Source: Betaproteobacteria bacterium (GTDB taxonomy: Bacteria > Pseudomonadota > Gammaproteobacteria > Burkholderiales > CAIKXV01). From it: DNA of 64,000 nt. The position numbers and the translations under genes were made by a program. This document shows, piece after piece, positions 1 through 9,464 of the stretch. The stretch spans positions 248,001 to 312,000 of the forward strand of contig CANGYF010000001.1 in assembly GCA_947458265.1 (NCBI GenBank), read 5' to 3'. A model generated the notes under the pieces. It was not told the origin of the DNA. It made no database searches and saw only the letters and a program-made list of their open reading frames with translations. Position 1 is the first letter of the stretch; every line of letters begins with the position of its first letter.

Positions 1-194
1 CAGGGACAGGGCGCAGCGGGCGGCACTGCGGCCGGTCGGAGTGGAAAATCAGGGCAATCGGATAGTTTAACGTCGCAACCCTTACACCCGTGCACGGTGG
101 CGGGCATTCGCTGTCGCTGGCGGGCAGAAACGACTCGAAAACGCCACAGTCAGACTCGATTCCTATCGGCTCCGGCCCGGACAAATTGACCTGC

Positions 195-224
195 TTGCAA
201 ATTGGCCGGAAGCCTGTCTATTAT
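195..224 (+). promoter_or_regulatory. Probable sigma-70 promoter of groES-groEL
   Basis: A TTGCAA -35-like hexamer (195-200) and a TATTAT -10-like hexamer (219-224) are separated by 18 bases. The -10 abuts the CIRCE operator, so a repressor bound there would block the start of transcription. The assignment rests on sequence resemblance and position only. Bases 1-180 upstream show nothing I can support. Confidence 0.55.
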
Positions 225-250
225 TAGCACTCTATTTCGGCGAGTGCTAA
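224..250 (+). promoter_or_regulatory. CIRCE operator (HrcA binding site)
   Basis: TTAGCACTC at 224-232 and GAGTGCTAA at 242-250 form a perfect 9-base inverted repeat with a 9-base spacer, the exact CIRCE consensus. It lies 86 bases before the groES start and overlaps the promoter end, so the chaperonin operon is expected to be repressed by HrcA and released on heat shock. No hrcA gene is in the window. Confidence 0.97.
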
Positions 251-336
251 CAACCCAGGCGGCGGGCAGCGATCCTTCCGTCGGACGCGGCACTCGGTGG
301 TGTTCAACAGCAGCAAATCCAAGCAGGAGCTCACAC

Positions 337-627
337 ATGAAAATCCGTCCGCTGCACGACCGCGTCGTGGTCCGTCGCCTCGAAGAAGAGCGCAAGACTG
401 CCTCCGGCATCGTCATCCCCGACACCGCTGCAGAGAAGCCTGATCAGGGCGAAGTCATCGCCGTCGGCAATGGCAAGATCCTCGACGACGGCAAGACCCG
501 CCCGCTCGACGTGAAGGTCGGCGACCGCGTCCTGTTCGGCAAGTACTCCGGCCAGACCGTCAAGGTCAAGGGCGAAGAGTTCCTCGTGATGCGCGAGGAA
601 GACATCATGGGCGTCGTGGATCTGTAA
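337..627 (+). CDS. groES: Co-chaperonin GroES (Hsp10)
   Basis: A 96-residue protein, the standard GroES length, forming the heptameric lid that caps the GroEL folding chamber in the cytoplasm. It starts with the typical [14 protein letters not shown] and holds the mobile-loop region around residues 17-32 ([14 protein letters not shown]). The ATG at 337 is preceded by an AGGAG ribosome site at about 325-329; an upstream in-frame ATG at 202 would run through the CIRCE operator and is rejected. The groEL gene follows after 60 bases in the same operon. Confidence 0.98.
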   Translation: MKIRPLHDRVVVRRLEEERKTASGIVIPDTAAEKPDQGEVIAVGNGKILDDGKTRPLDVKVGDRVLFGKYSGQTVKVKGEEFLVMREEDIMGVVDL

Positions 628-2334
<1,707 letters not shown>

Positions 2335-2396
2335 TACCGGCCTCCCGGCCCTCCGGAACGGCCCGTGCATGCGGGCCTGTCCGGGACTGCTGCAGG

Positions 2397-2422
2397 AAAG
2401 CCCCGCTTCGGCGGGGCTTTTT
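2397..2422 (+). terminator. Rho-independent terminator of groES-groEL
   Basis: AAAGCCCCGC, a TTCG loop and GCGGGGCTTTTT form a perfect GC-rich stem capped by a stable tetraloop and followed by a run of T. It sits directly downstream of groEL. Confidence 0.93.
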
Positions 2423-2493
2423 CGTTGGCGGACGCGACGGTACTGCCTGTCCCTGTGTCACCGCTGTTGCACGTAGAATCGCGGGGTACATGG

Positions 2494-3321
2494 ATGCCCT
2501 CGACTGACGACATGACGCTACCCGCCTTGCGTCGACTGCTGCGGCCCCTGGGCCGCGAAGCTGCCGAGGTGGACGCGCGCGTGCCGGCCGCGCGTGCGGA
2601 TGGGCTCGATGCGATAAAGGCCGTGCTGGCAGATGGGCCGGACGGTGCGCTGATTCCCGAGAGGGCGCTGGTGCTGGTGCGCTCCGGCGTGGTCGATGCG
2701 CGCACGATCGGCTCGCTCGAACCGTGGCGCCGCACGCCGTTCATATGGCGAGAGCGTGCACTCACTGGCGCGAAGATCAGCGACTTCCTGATGTTGCACG
2801 GCTTTCGCTCGATGACGCCGGCAGGCGCGGCGGTGGTGGATGCGGCGATCGCCGATCCAGCGCCCGCGATCGAAGATCCTTCCCCCCTGTGGGCAGCCCT
2901 GTTCGGGCGCCAGCTCGTCGAGTGCGCGGTCGATGCCGGCGCGACGCAGCCGCGCGCCGACCGGCTGCTGGCGGCACTGGCTGCCGCGGCGCGGCCGCCG
3001 GTGGCGCTGGGTACGACCAGGCAGGTGCTCGAGCGCGGGCGCTGGCTGGTCAGCTTCGAATGCTTGGGCCAGCGTCATGCATTCGGTACCGCCCACCACG
3101 GCAACAGGCTCGACGTCGATGCGGTGGTCGCTGCGTTCAATGCGCTCATGACGCATCTCGCGCATCCCTGCCGCGCATTCCGGATCGCCCGTCCGGTCGT
3201 GCCCGAGGCGGGTGCAGGTGCCAGTGCCTGGCTGGTGGTGACGCGCGGTGACCGCTTCGCAGCGGCCGCGCGTGCACTGGGCATCCCCCTCGCCAGGCCT
3301 GCGGACGGCGCGAAGGGCTGA
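2494..3321 (+). CDS. Hypothetical protein (about 275 residues)
   Basis: An open frame with good coding character, rich in Ala and Arg, and no family I recognise. It has no signal peptide or membrane segment. A central segment (FIWRERALTGAKISDFLMLH, about residues 82-101) and a C-terminal alpha/beta-looking region with a TRGDRFAAAARALGIPL stretch are visible. The start is uncertain: ATG at 2494 or 2512, neither with a strong ribosome site; an ATG at 2365 would overlap the groEL terminator and is unlikely. It converges with the acetyltransferase gene downstream (gap 21 bases). Confidence 0.6.
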   Translation: MPSTDDMTLPALRRLLRPLGREAAEVDARVPAARADGLDAIKAVLADGPDGALIPERALVLVRSGVVDARTIGSLEPWRRTPFIWRERALTGAKISDFLMLHGFRSMTPAGAAVVDAAIADPAPAIEDPSPLWAALFGRQLVECAVDAGATQPRADRLLAALAAAARPPVALGTTRQVLERGRWLVSFECLGQRHAFGTAHHGNRLDVDAVVAAFNALMTHLAHPCRAFRIARPVVPEAGAGASAWLVVTRGDRFAAAARALGIPLARPADGAKG

Positions 3322-3342
3322 TCCTGCAGCAGGCGGCGTGGC

Positions 3343-3813
3343 TCAGCCGTTCGACCGAAGCACGTAGCGCACGAACGCGTCGCGCTTCGTGAACCGGTCG
3401 TACAGGCCACGGGCCCGGTAGTTGTCCTCGCGCGTCATCCAGTAGATGCGTGACCAGCCTTCGCGGCCCATTCGTGCACGCAGGTCGTCGATCAGCGCCG
3501 CACCCACGCCGCGTGCACGTTCGCCCGGCTGCACGTACAGGTCCTCGAGGTAGCAGACTGGCGCAATCTCCCAGGTGTTCGCATGCAGGATGTAGTGGCA
3601 CAGGCCGATCGCGGTGCCATCGGCTCCTTCGGCGACCAGCCCGTGCACGGTCGAGGCCGGGTCGAAGAGGCGCGACCACAGCGCCTGCGTGGTGGCGGCA
3701 TCGAGCACGACTTCGTAGAAGTCCAGGTAACCCGCCCACAGGACCTGCCACTGCGGCCGGTCGCGCTGCTCGATCAGGCGGACGGTCGGGGCGCACTTCG
3801 GTGTGGCTGCCAT
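3343..3813 (-). CDS. GNAT family N-acetyltransferase
   Basis: A 156-residue protein with the GNAT fold. The acetyl-CoA binding segment is visible as YVQPGERARGVGAALIDDL (about residues 95-113), matching the Q/R-x-x-G-x-G/A pattern, and a C-terminal ARGLYDRF motif is typical of small-molecule and protein acetyltransferases. The substrate cannot be read from sequence. It is the last gene of the leftward nitrile-hydratase-type operon, 20 bases after the preceding gene. Start chosen at the MAATPK methionine because upstream in-frame extension runs into the previous gene. Confidence 0.85.
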   Translation of the reverse strand: MAATPKCAPTVRLIEQRDRPQWQVLWAGYLDFYEVVLDAATTQALWSRLFDPASTVHGLVAEGADGTAIGLCHYILHANTWEIAPVCYLEDLYVQPGERARGVGAALIDDLRARMGREGWSRIYWMTREDNYRARGLYDRFTKRDAFVRYVLRSNG

Positions 3814-3833
3814 CGGTCGGTATCCGCGTTTGC

Positions 3834-4844
3834 TCAGCAGCGTGCCAGTTGCAGGGCGCCGGGCGCGAAGAACTCGTCGAGCGGCACCGGGCGGTCGATC
3901 AGCCCCTGCGCATGGGCCCAGCCGATCTGCGTCTCGACGGTGCGCCGGTTCTCGGGGGCATCGCCGGCACCCACGCCCGCAGCTACGCCATACGGCCAGA
4001 AATCGTGGCCCATCACCCCGCGCGTCTGCTCGAGGTGGGTCGGTGTCCATGGCAGCATCACCTTCGGCGCCTGCTCGATCTCGAGCTCTGCCACCGCCAG
4101 GTCGCGCGCCTTCGCGAACGCGGCCATCAGCGCGGGCGCCAGTGACGGATGCGCCTCGAGGATGCTCCTGCGCACGACCATCACGTGCATGATCGGGAAC
4201 AGCGCCGTGTCGCGCCAGTAGCGCTGCTCTTCGGCTGCGTAGTCGGGGAACATGCGCGCGACCGTGCTGCCGTCGAAGGTACGCGGCGGCGTGTAGGCGC
4301 ACAGCGCATCGAGGCCACCCTCGGCGACCAGGTCGGCGAGGAAGCGCCCGCCCGAGGTCTCGATCGACCAGCCGTTGCGCAGCTTCGGTGCGGTGACCTG
4401 CGCGCGCTCCTGCCGGTCGACGTCGCCGACCACCCAGTGCACCTTCGAAAGGTCGACGCCGTAGTAGTCGGACCAGATGCCGCGCACGACCAGCGAGACG
4501 GTGTTGGTGAACTCGCGGGTGCCGACGCGGCGTCCCTCGATGTCCTTCGGCGTGCGGATGCCTGCCGCGCCACGCACGAACATCGCGTGATGCCGGAAGC
4601 AGCGCGTCGGGAAGATCGGCAGCGCCACATAGGGCGAAGCACCGCGCGCGGTGGCGATCAGGTAGTTGCAGAACGACAGCTCGGTGATGTCGAACTCGGC
4701 GGTCTCGAACGCGCGGGAGAATAGGCTCTCGAGTTCGCCCGAGGTCCAGTCGACGTCGAAGCCTTCGACCGGCGCGCGTCCGTCGAGCAGCGCCCGCGTG
4801 CGGTCGAACAGCCCGACCGCACCGGTGACCTTCGGCAGGCTCAA
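3834..4844 (-). CDS. Periplasmic-binding-protein-fold enzyme, 4,5-dihydroxyphthalate decarboxylase-like
   Basis: A 336-residue protein resembling the 4,5-dihydroxyphthalate decarboxylase / NMT1-like family, which uses a substrate-binding-protein fold. Features include the GLFDRTRALLDG start, FDITELSFCNYL at about residue 55, and RVGTREFTNTVSLVVRGI around 108-125. It has no signal peptide, so it should act in the cytoplasm rather than as a transport receptor. It overlaps the nitrile hydratase alpha gene by 4 bases (4841-4844), so its function is probably tied to nitrile or amide metabolism; the actual reaction is inference. Confidence 0.75.
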   Translation of the reverse strand: MSLPKVTGAVGLFDRTRALLDGRAPVEGFDVDWTSGELESLFSRAFETAEFDITELSFCNYLIATARGASPYVALPIFPTRCFRHHAMFVRGAAGIRTPKDIEGRRVGTREFTNTVSLVVRGIWSDYYGVDLSKVHWVVGDVDRQERAQVTAPKLRNGWSIETSGGRFLADLVAEGGLDALCAYTPPRTFDGSTVARMFPDYAAEEQRYWRDTALFPIMHVMVVRRSILEAHPSLAPALMAAFAKARDLAVAELEIEQAPKVMLPWTPTHLEQTRGVMGHDFWPYGVAAGVGAGDAPENRRTVETQIGWAHAQGLIDRPVPLDEFFAPGALQLARC

Positions 4845-5500
4845 GCCGTCACCGCCGGCAGTGCGGTGACGCCGACCATGCTGTCGCGCGACACCAGCTG
4901 CGCGAGCTGCGCTTCGGTCAGGCCTTCGCTGCCTTCCGGCCGCATCGGCAGCACGATATAGCGCAGGTCGGCCGTGGAGTCGTGCACCCGCACCGCGACA
5001 TCGTCGGGCAGCACGGTGCCGAACTCGCGCAGCACCGCGCGCGGCTCGCGCACCAGGCGCGAGCGGTAGGCGCGACTCTTGTACCAGGCCGGTGGCATGC
5101 CCAGCAGCATGCGCGGATAGCAGGAGCAGAGTGTGCAGACGATCACGTTGTGCACCTTCGGCGTGTTCTCGACCACCGTGAGTTTCACGTCGAACACGTT
5201 CATGTCGAAGCCGAGCGATTCGCAGGCGGCGGTGGCGTCCTGCAGCAGCAGCGCCTTGAACTCGGGGTCGACCCAGGCGCGGGCGACCACGCGTGCGCCG
5301 CCTTCGGGCGTGCGGCTCTCGTAGCTCTCGACCGTGCGCCGGACCTCGTCGGCGGTGAGCACGCTCTTCTCGATCAGCAGTTCGCGGACCGCGATCTCGA
5401 GCTTGCGGTAGTAGTCGAGCGTGTCGTCATGGTCTCCTTGCGGAGCGTGCGGGTCGTGCGCCTCGCCGTGCGCATGCGGATGGTCGTGTCCGATATGCAT
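4841..5500 (-). CDS. Nitrile hydratase alpha subunit / thiocyanate hydrolase gamma-like
   Basis: A 219-residue catalytic subunit of a nitrile-hydrating enzyme. It holds the metal-binding claw VCTLCSCYP (about residues 122-130); the Thr in C-T-L-C-S-C indicates the cobalt rather than the iron type. The downstream block with PPAWYKS, YRSRLVREPRAVL and RYIVLPMRP is characteristic of the family. The N-terminus is unusually His-rich (MHIGHDHPHAHGEAHDPH), possibly for metal handling. It starts 1 base after the beta C-half gene and overlaps the next gene by 4 bases. Whether it hydrates nitriles or hydrolyses thiocyanate is undecided; the claw context looks closer to nitrile hydratase. Confidence 0.92.
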   Translation of the reverse strand: MHIGHDHPHAHGEAHDPHAPQGDHDDTLDYYRKLEIAVRELLIEKSVLTADEVRRTVESYESRTPEGGARVVARAWVDPEFKALLLQDATAACESLGFDMNVFDVKLTVVENTPKVHNVIVCTLCSCYPRMLLGMPPAWYKSRAYRSRLVREPRAVLREFGTVLPDDVAVRVHDSTADLRYIVLPMRPEGSEGLTEAQLAQLVSRDSMVGVTALPAVTA

Positions 5501-5501
5501 G

Positions 5502-5804
5502 TCAGGCCTTCCTGAGCCAGTGTTCGTAGAGGTCGACGTCGATGGTATCGACCGCGGGGCCGTCGTAGTCGGGCCAGACCTCGGCCTGGGCGAAGCGCAC
5601 CCGGTACAGCATGCGCATGGGCTCGCCGCTGCGGCCGTAGGCCAGCTCCTCGGGGTTACGGAAGCGGCCGACTGCGCGTTCGATCACGCCGCGCTTGCCG
5701 CGCACATAGAAGGGCGTGCGGATGTGGCCGGGCACGTCTGCATCGAGTACCGCGACCGTGTCGCCCGGCGAGAGCACGGTGCCTTGCGCCTGCGCCGCGC
5801 TCAC
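5502..5804 (-). CDS. Nitrile hydratase beta subunit, C-terminal half (separate gene)
   Basis: A 100-residue protein corresponding to the SH3-like C-terminal domain of nitrile hydratase beta: GDTVAVLDADVPGHIRTPFY, RGKRGVIERAVGRFRNPEELA and MRMLYRVRFAQAEVWPDY are hallmark segments. In ordinary nitrile hydratase this is fused to the N-terminal half; here it is a free gene as in thiocyanate hydrolase alpha. It overlaps the N-half gene by 4 bases (5801-5804), implying coupled translation and one-to-one production. Confidence 0.9.
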   Translation of the reverse strand: MSAAQAQGTVLSPGDTVAVLDADVPGHIRTPFYVRGKRGVIERAVGRFRNPEELAYGRSGEPMRMLYRVRFAQAEVWPDYDGPAVDTIDVDLYEHWLRKA

Positions 5805-6109
5805 GGCAGCACGTCCTTGCGCCGCTCGATGTCGGCGACCTTCGCCGCCAGCTCCTCGATCGAGATGAGTCCCTTGGCGATCAGGTTGGTGCTGATCGAC
5901 TGGATGCGCCGCTGCGCGTAGCCGGCACCGTGGTAGACCTCGGCGCCGACCGATTCCAGGCCGCGCCGGTTCTCGTCCACGCGCATCACGCCCTTCTGCG
6001 AGAGCAGCAGCAGCATGGCCTCCACCCGCTTCTCCCAGAGCAGCATCTCGTGTTCCTGCTTCGGGATCTCGCCGGCGGGCTCGCCGCCGATGTCGTGGTA
6101 CCCCTTCAT
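5801..6109 (-). CDS. Nitrile hydratase beta subunit, N-terminal half (separate gene)
   Basis: A 102-residue helical protein matching the N-terminal half of nitrile hydratase beta / thiocyanate hydrolase beta: it opens MKGYHDIGG, followed by WEKRVEAMLLLLSQKG (about residues 25-40) and RVDENRRGLE. It is first in the leftward operon beta-N, beta-C, alpha, decarboxylase-like, GNAT. The 151-base gap to the divergent Bug receptor gene should contain promoters for both directions. Confidence 0.88.
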   Translation of the reverse strand: MKGYHDIGGEPAGEIPKQEHEMLLWEKRVEAMLLLLSQKGVMRVDENRRGLESVGAEVYHGAGYAQRRIQSISTNLIAKGLISIEELAAKVADIERRKDVLP

Positions 6110-6260
6110 GGCCGGGCCTTTCAGGCTTGAGCGTCGATGGGCCTATTCTGCATCAGCGTCGAGCCGTGTGCAGCACCGCCAGCGCTTACGGCACTTGCCT
6201 AAAGGGGCGCGGATGAACATCATTGCCATCCCGATTTCCCCATCCTCCAGAGGACCTTCG

Positions 6261-7265
6261 ATGAACCGTCTTTCCACGCCTGTCGGAACCGTCCCGCGTC
6301 GTGCGCATGCGGGCATGCCGCTCGCGGCCGCCGTGGCCTTCGCCATCGCCGTCCCTGCGGCGTCCGCCCAGGAGTTCCCGCAGCGTCCGCTGCGCATCAT
6401 GGTCGGCTTCTCGGCCGGCAGCGTGGTCGACATTTCGGCACGGGTAGTGGCAGAGAAACTGTCCGACGGCCTCAAGCAGCCGGTGTTGATCGACAACCGG
6501 CCCAGCGCCGGTGGCATCGTCGCCGGGGAACTCGTCGCGCGCGGCAACCCGGACGGCTACACCATCCTATCGGTGTCGGCTTCGCACGCAATCGGCCCGG
6601 CGGTCACCGCCAAGCTGCCGTACAACATCCTGAAGGATTTCGCCGGCATCACCACCACGGTGAACGTCGCCTCGGTGCTGGTCACCGCGGCGAGTGGCCC
6701 GAAGACCGTGAAGGAACTCATCGCCCAGGCGAAGGCCAAGCCCGGTTCGATGAACTTCTCCTCCGGCGGCATCGCATCCTCGACCCACTTCGTCGCCGAG
6801 CTGTTCAACAGCATGGCCGGCATCCAGGCCACGCACGTACCGTTCAAGGGCATCCCCGAGGCGCTCAACGCCGTGATCGCGGGCACCGTGAACTACACGA
6901 TCACGCCGATGCCCAATGCGATCCCGCAGACCACCAGTGGCAAGGTCAACGCCCTGGGCATCACGGTGGCCAAGCGCCAGCCGCAGCTGCCCGACACGCC
7001 CACGATTGCCGAGGCGGGCCTGGCCGGCTTCCGCTATGACACCTGGTTCGGACTGCTGGCACCGGCCGCGACGCCGCGGCCGATCGTCGACCGGCTGAAC
7101 GCCGAGGTCGTGCGTGTGCTCAACCTGCCCGAGATCCGCGAGCGCTTCCGCACGCTGGGTGCAGACCCGATCCCGATGGGTGCGCGCGAGTTCGACACGT
7201 TCATCGCACAGCAGGCGCAGCGCTTCGTCGAGGTGGCGAAGCAGGCCAACATCAAGGCCGAGTGA
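6261..7265 (+). CDS. Bug/TctC family tripartite tricarboxylate-type solute receptor
   Basis: A 334-residue periplasmic binding protein. The signal peptide ends near ASAQEFP (about residues 31-37). The mature part carries the family blocks PLRIMVGFSAGSVVDISARV, NRPSAGGIVAGELVARGNPDGYT and a C-terminal domain with EFDTFIAQQAQRF. Such receptors capture carboxylates for a TctA/TctB permease, but no tctA or tctB is nearby. An AGAGGA site at about 6249 supports the ATG at 6261. The next gene overlaps by 4 bases. Confidence 0.93.
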   Translation: MNRLSTPVGTVPRRAHAGMPLAAAVAFAIAVPAASAQEFPQRPLRIMVGFSAGSVVDISARVVAEKLSDGLKQPVLIDNRPSAGGIVAGELVARGNPDGYTILSVSASHAIGPAVTAKLPYNILKDFAGITTTVNVASVLVTAASGPKTVKELIAQAKAKPGSMNFSSGGIASSTHFVAELFNSMAGIQATHVPFKGIPEALNAVIAGTVNYTITPMPNAIPQTTSGKVNALGITVAKRQPQLPDTPTIAEAGLAGFRYDTWFGLLAPAATPRPIVDRLNAEVVRVLNLPEIRERFRTLGADPIPMGAREFDTFIAQQAQRFVEVAKQANIKAE

Positions 7266-8239
7266 CCGGCGCGGGGGCAGGGCACGTCGACCGCGGCAGC
7301 GGCGTCCCCGACGACGGGGCGTCGCTGCGCATCGGCATCGACCTCGGCGGCACCAAGATCGAGGCGATCGCGATCGACGGCGGCGGTGCGCAACTGGCAC
7401 GCCTGCGCCGCCCGACGCCGCAGGGGGACTATGAGGGCACGCTCGAGGCGATCGTCGGACTGATCGCCGCGATCGAAGGCGATCCTGCGCTTGGGCGCTC
7501 CGGGCCGGCACGGGTCGGCATCGGCACGCCCGGTGCCTTCTCCAGCGCGACCGGGCGCCTGAAGAACTCGAACTCCACCTGCCTGAACAGACGGGAACTG
7601 GCGGCCGACCTCGAGGCGAGGCTGGCGCGGCCGCTGCGCTTTGCCAACGATGCGAACTGCTTCGCGCTGTCGGAAGCGGTCGACGGCGCTGGCGCAGGCG
7701 CGCGGGTGGTGTTCGGCGTGATCCTCGGCACCGGCGTGGGTGGCGGCATCGTGGTCGATGGCCGGGTTCTGGAAGGCCGCAATTCCATCGCTGGCGAATG
7801 GGGGCACAACCCGCTGCCGCTGATGGACGAGGCCGATTCGCCGCGCCCTGCGTGCTACTGCGGCCGCGCCGGTTGCGTGGAGACCTGGCTGTCCGGGCCT
7901 GGCCTGTCCGCAGACCACCTGCACGCGACCGGGCAGGCGATGCCTGCGGCGGCGGTGGCGGCAGCTGCGGCGGCCGGCGACGCCGGATGCGCAGCGACGC
8001 TCGAGCGCTACTGTGGGCGGGCCGCGCGTGCGCTGGCGGGCGTGATCAACCTGCTCGACCCGGACGTGATCGTGCTGGGCGGCGGGCTGTCGAACATCGA
8101 TCCGCTGTACGAGCGCATTCCGGCCCTGTGGGGGCCGCATGTGTTCTCCGACCGCGTCGATACCCCGCTCGTGCGCAACCGGCACGGCGATTCGTCCGGC
8201 GTGCGCGGCGCGGCCTGGCTCTGGCCGGCCCGGCACTGA
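7262..8239 (+). CDS. ROK family sugar kinase (fructokinase-like)
   Basis: A 325-residue ATP-dependent sugar kinase. The phosphate-binding IGIDLGGTKIEA motif lies near residues 24-35, the GTGVGGGIV motif near 160-168, and the ROK zinc site (GHNPLP then CYCGRAGC) near 180-206. The signature resembles proteobacterial fructokinase (Mak/NagK group); the exact sugar is uncertain. The start is a GTG at 7262 whose bases overlap the stop of the receptor gene, suggesting coupled translation. It converges with the next gene after 33 bases. Confidence 0.87.
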   Translation: MTGAGAGHVDRGSGVPDDGASLRIGIDLGGTKIEAIAIDGGGAQLARLRRPTPQGDYEGTLEAIVGLIAAIEGDPALGRSGPARVGIGTPGAFSSATGRLKNSNSTCLNRRELAADLEARLARPLRFANDANCFALSEAVDGAGAGARVVFGVILGTGVGGGIVVDGRVLEGRNSIAGEWGHNPLPLMDEADSPRPACYCGRAGCVETWLSGPGLSADHLHATGQAMPAAAVAAAAAAGDAGCAATLERYCGRAARALAGVINLLDPDVIVLGGGLSNIDPLYERIPALWGPHVFSDRVDTPLVRNRHGDSSGVRGAAWLWPARH

Positions 8240-8272
8240 CCGCCGGCGCCGGGGTCATCCTTCGCCGGGTAC

Positions 8273-9355
8273 TTATTGCGCGGTGATGCCGGCCTGCTTG
8301 ATCAGCTTCGCCCAGCGCTCGTACTCTTCGCCGACGAACTTGCGGAACTGTTCCGGCGTGCTGGCGACGGTCTCGAGCCCGGCCTCGTTGTAGCGTGCGA
8401 GCAGGGCGGGGCTGGCCAGCGCCTTGAGCGCGGTCGCGTTCATCTCCTTGACCAGCGCGGCGGGCAGGCGTGCCGGACCGAACAGTCCGTACCACGTGAC
8501 CGACTCGAAGCCGGGCAGGCCGGCCTCTGCATAGCTGGGCACATCGGGCAGGGCCGTCGAGCGCTTCAGCGAACCGTTCGCGATGGCCCGCAGTTTCCCG
8601 GTCTTGATGTGCGGCAGCACCGTCGGGATGCTGGTGATGGTGAGCTGCAGGGTGCCGCTCAGCAGGTCGACGATCATCGGCGCGGTGCCCTTGTAGGGCA
8701 CGTGCAGCGCCTGGATGCCTGCGGTGAAGGCGAACATCTCGAAGGCGAGATGGGTCGAGCTGCCCTGGCCGACCGATCCATAGTTGAGCTTGCCCGGTTG
8801 CGCCCTCAGCAGCGCAAGCAGTTCCTTCAGGTTGGTCGCCGGCACCTGCGCGTTGGCGACCATGAAGAACGGACTGTTGACCATCTGGGTGATCGGCGTG
8901 AAGTCCTTCAGCGGGTGGTACTTCACCGACGTGTTCAGCAGCGGTGCCGCGACCATGCCCGAATGGGTGCCGGTGAGCAGCGTGTAGCCATCCGGCGGAG
9001 ACACGCGCACGATCTCGTTGCCGATGGATCCACCGCCGCCGGGGCGCGGGTCGACGATCACCGGCTGGCCCCAGAGCTTCGACAGCTCCTCGGCTGCGCC
9101 GCGGGTGACGAAGTCGACGGGACCGCCAGCGGGGAAGGTGTGCACCAGCCTGACTGCCTTGACCGGGAAGGTCTGTGCCTGCGCCGGCGTGGGTGCGGCG
9201 GCAAGCAGCATCGTGGCGGCGACGGCCGACAATGCGGTGCCGGCGGCGGACACGAATGTCGCTGCTGCCACGAATGGCGACCTGTCGGTCTTCTGCAGCG
9301 CCATCGGCACCCTGTTGCGTACGCCTTCGCGATGGATCGTCGTGATGCTGTCCAT
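8273..9355 (-). CDS. Bug/TctC family solute receptor
   Basis: A 360-residue periplasmic receptor with a long leader (hydrophobic stretch then AAPTPAQAQTFP, about residues 53-64). Family blocks are AVRLVHTFPAGGPVDFVTRG, DPRPGGGGSIGNEIV and HVPYKGTAPMI. The ATG at 9355 is preceded by GGAGGAGAA, a strong ribosome site. It is divergent from the acyl-CoA synthetase gene (109-base gap) and lies without permease partners. Confidence 0.92.
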   Translation of the reverse strand: MDSITTIHREGVRNRVPMALQKTDRSPFVAAATFVSAAGTALSAVAATMLLAAAPTPAQAQTFPVKAVRLVHTFPAGGPVDFVTRGAAEELSKLWGQPVIVDPRPGGGGSIGNEIVRVSPPDGYTLLTGTHSGMVAAPLLNTSVKYHPLKDFTPITQMVNSPFFMVANAQVPATNLKELLALLRAQPGKLNYGSVGQGSSTHLAFEMFAFTAGIQALHVPYKGTAPMIVDLLSGTLQLTITSIPTVLPHIKTGKLRAIANGSLKRSTALPDVPSYAEAGLPGFESVTWYGLFGPARLPAALVKEMNATALKALASPALLARYNEAGLETVASTPEQFRKFVGEEYERWAKLIKQAGITAQ

Positions 9356-9464
9356 GTTCTCCTCCTGTTTCCAGCATGGTGCCATACCCGGGCCGGCAAA
9401 TTGCTCCACTGGCGTCGTTGCGCTATCGTCGGCGCCCCACGCAGCAACCGCGATCGAGCCCGCC

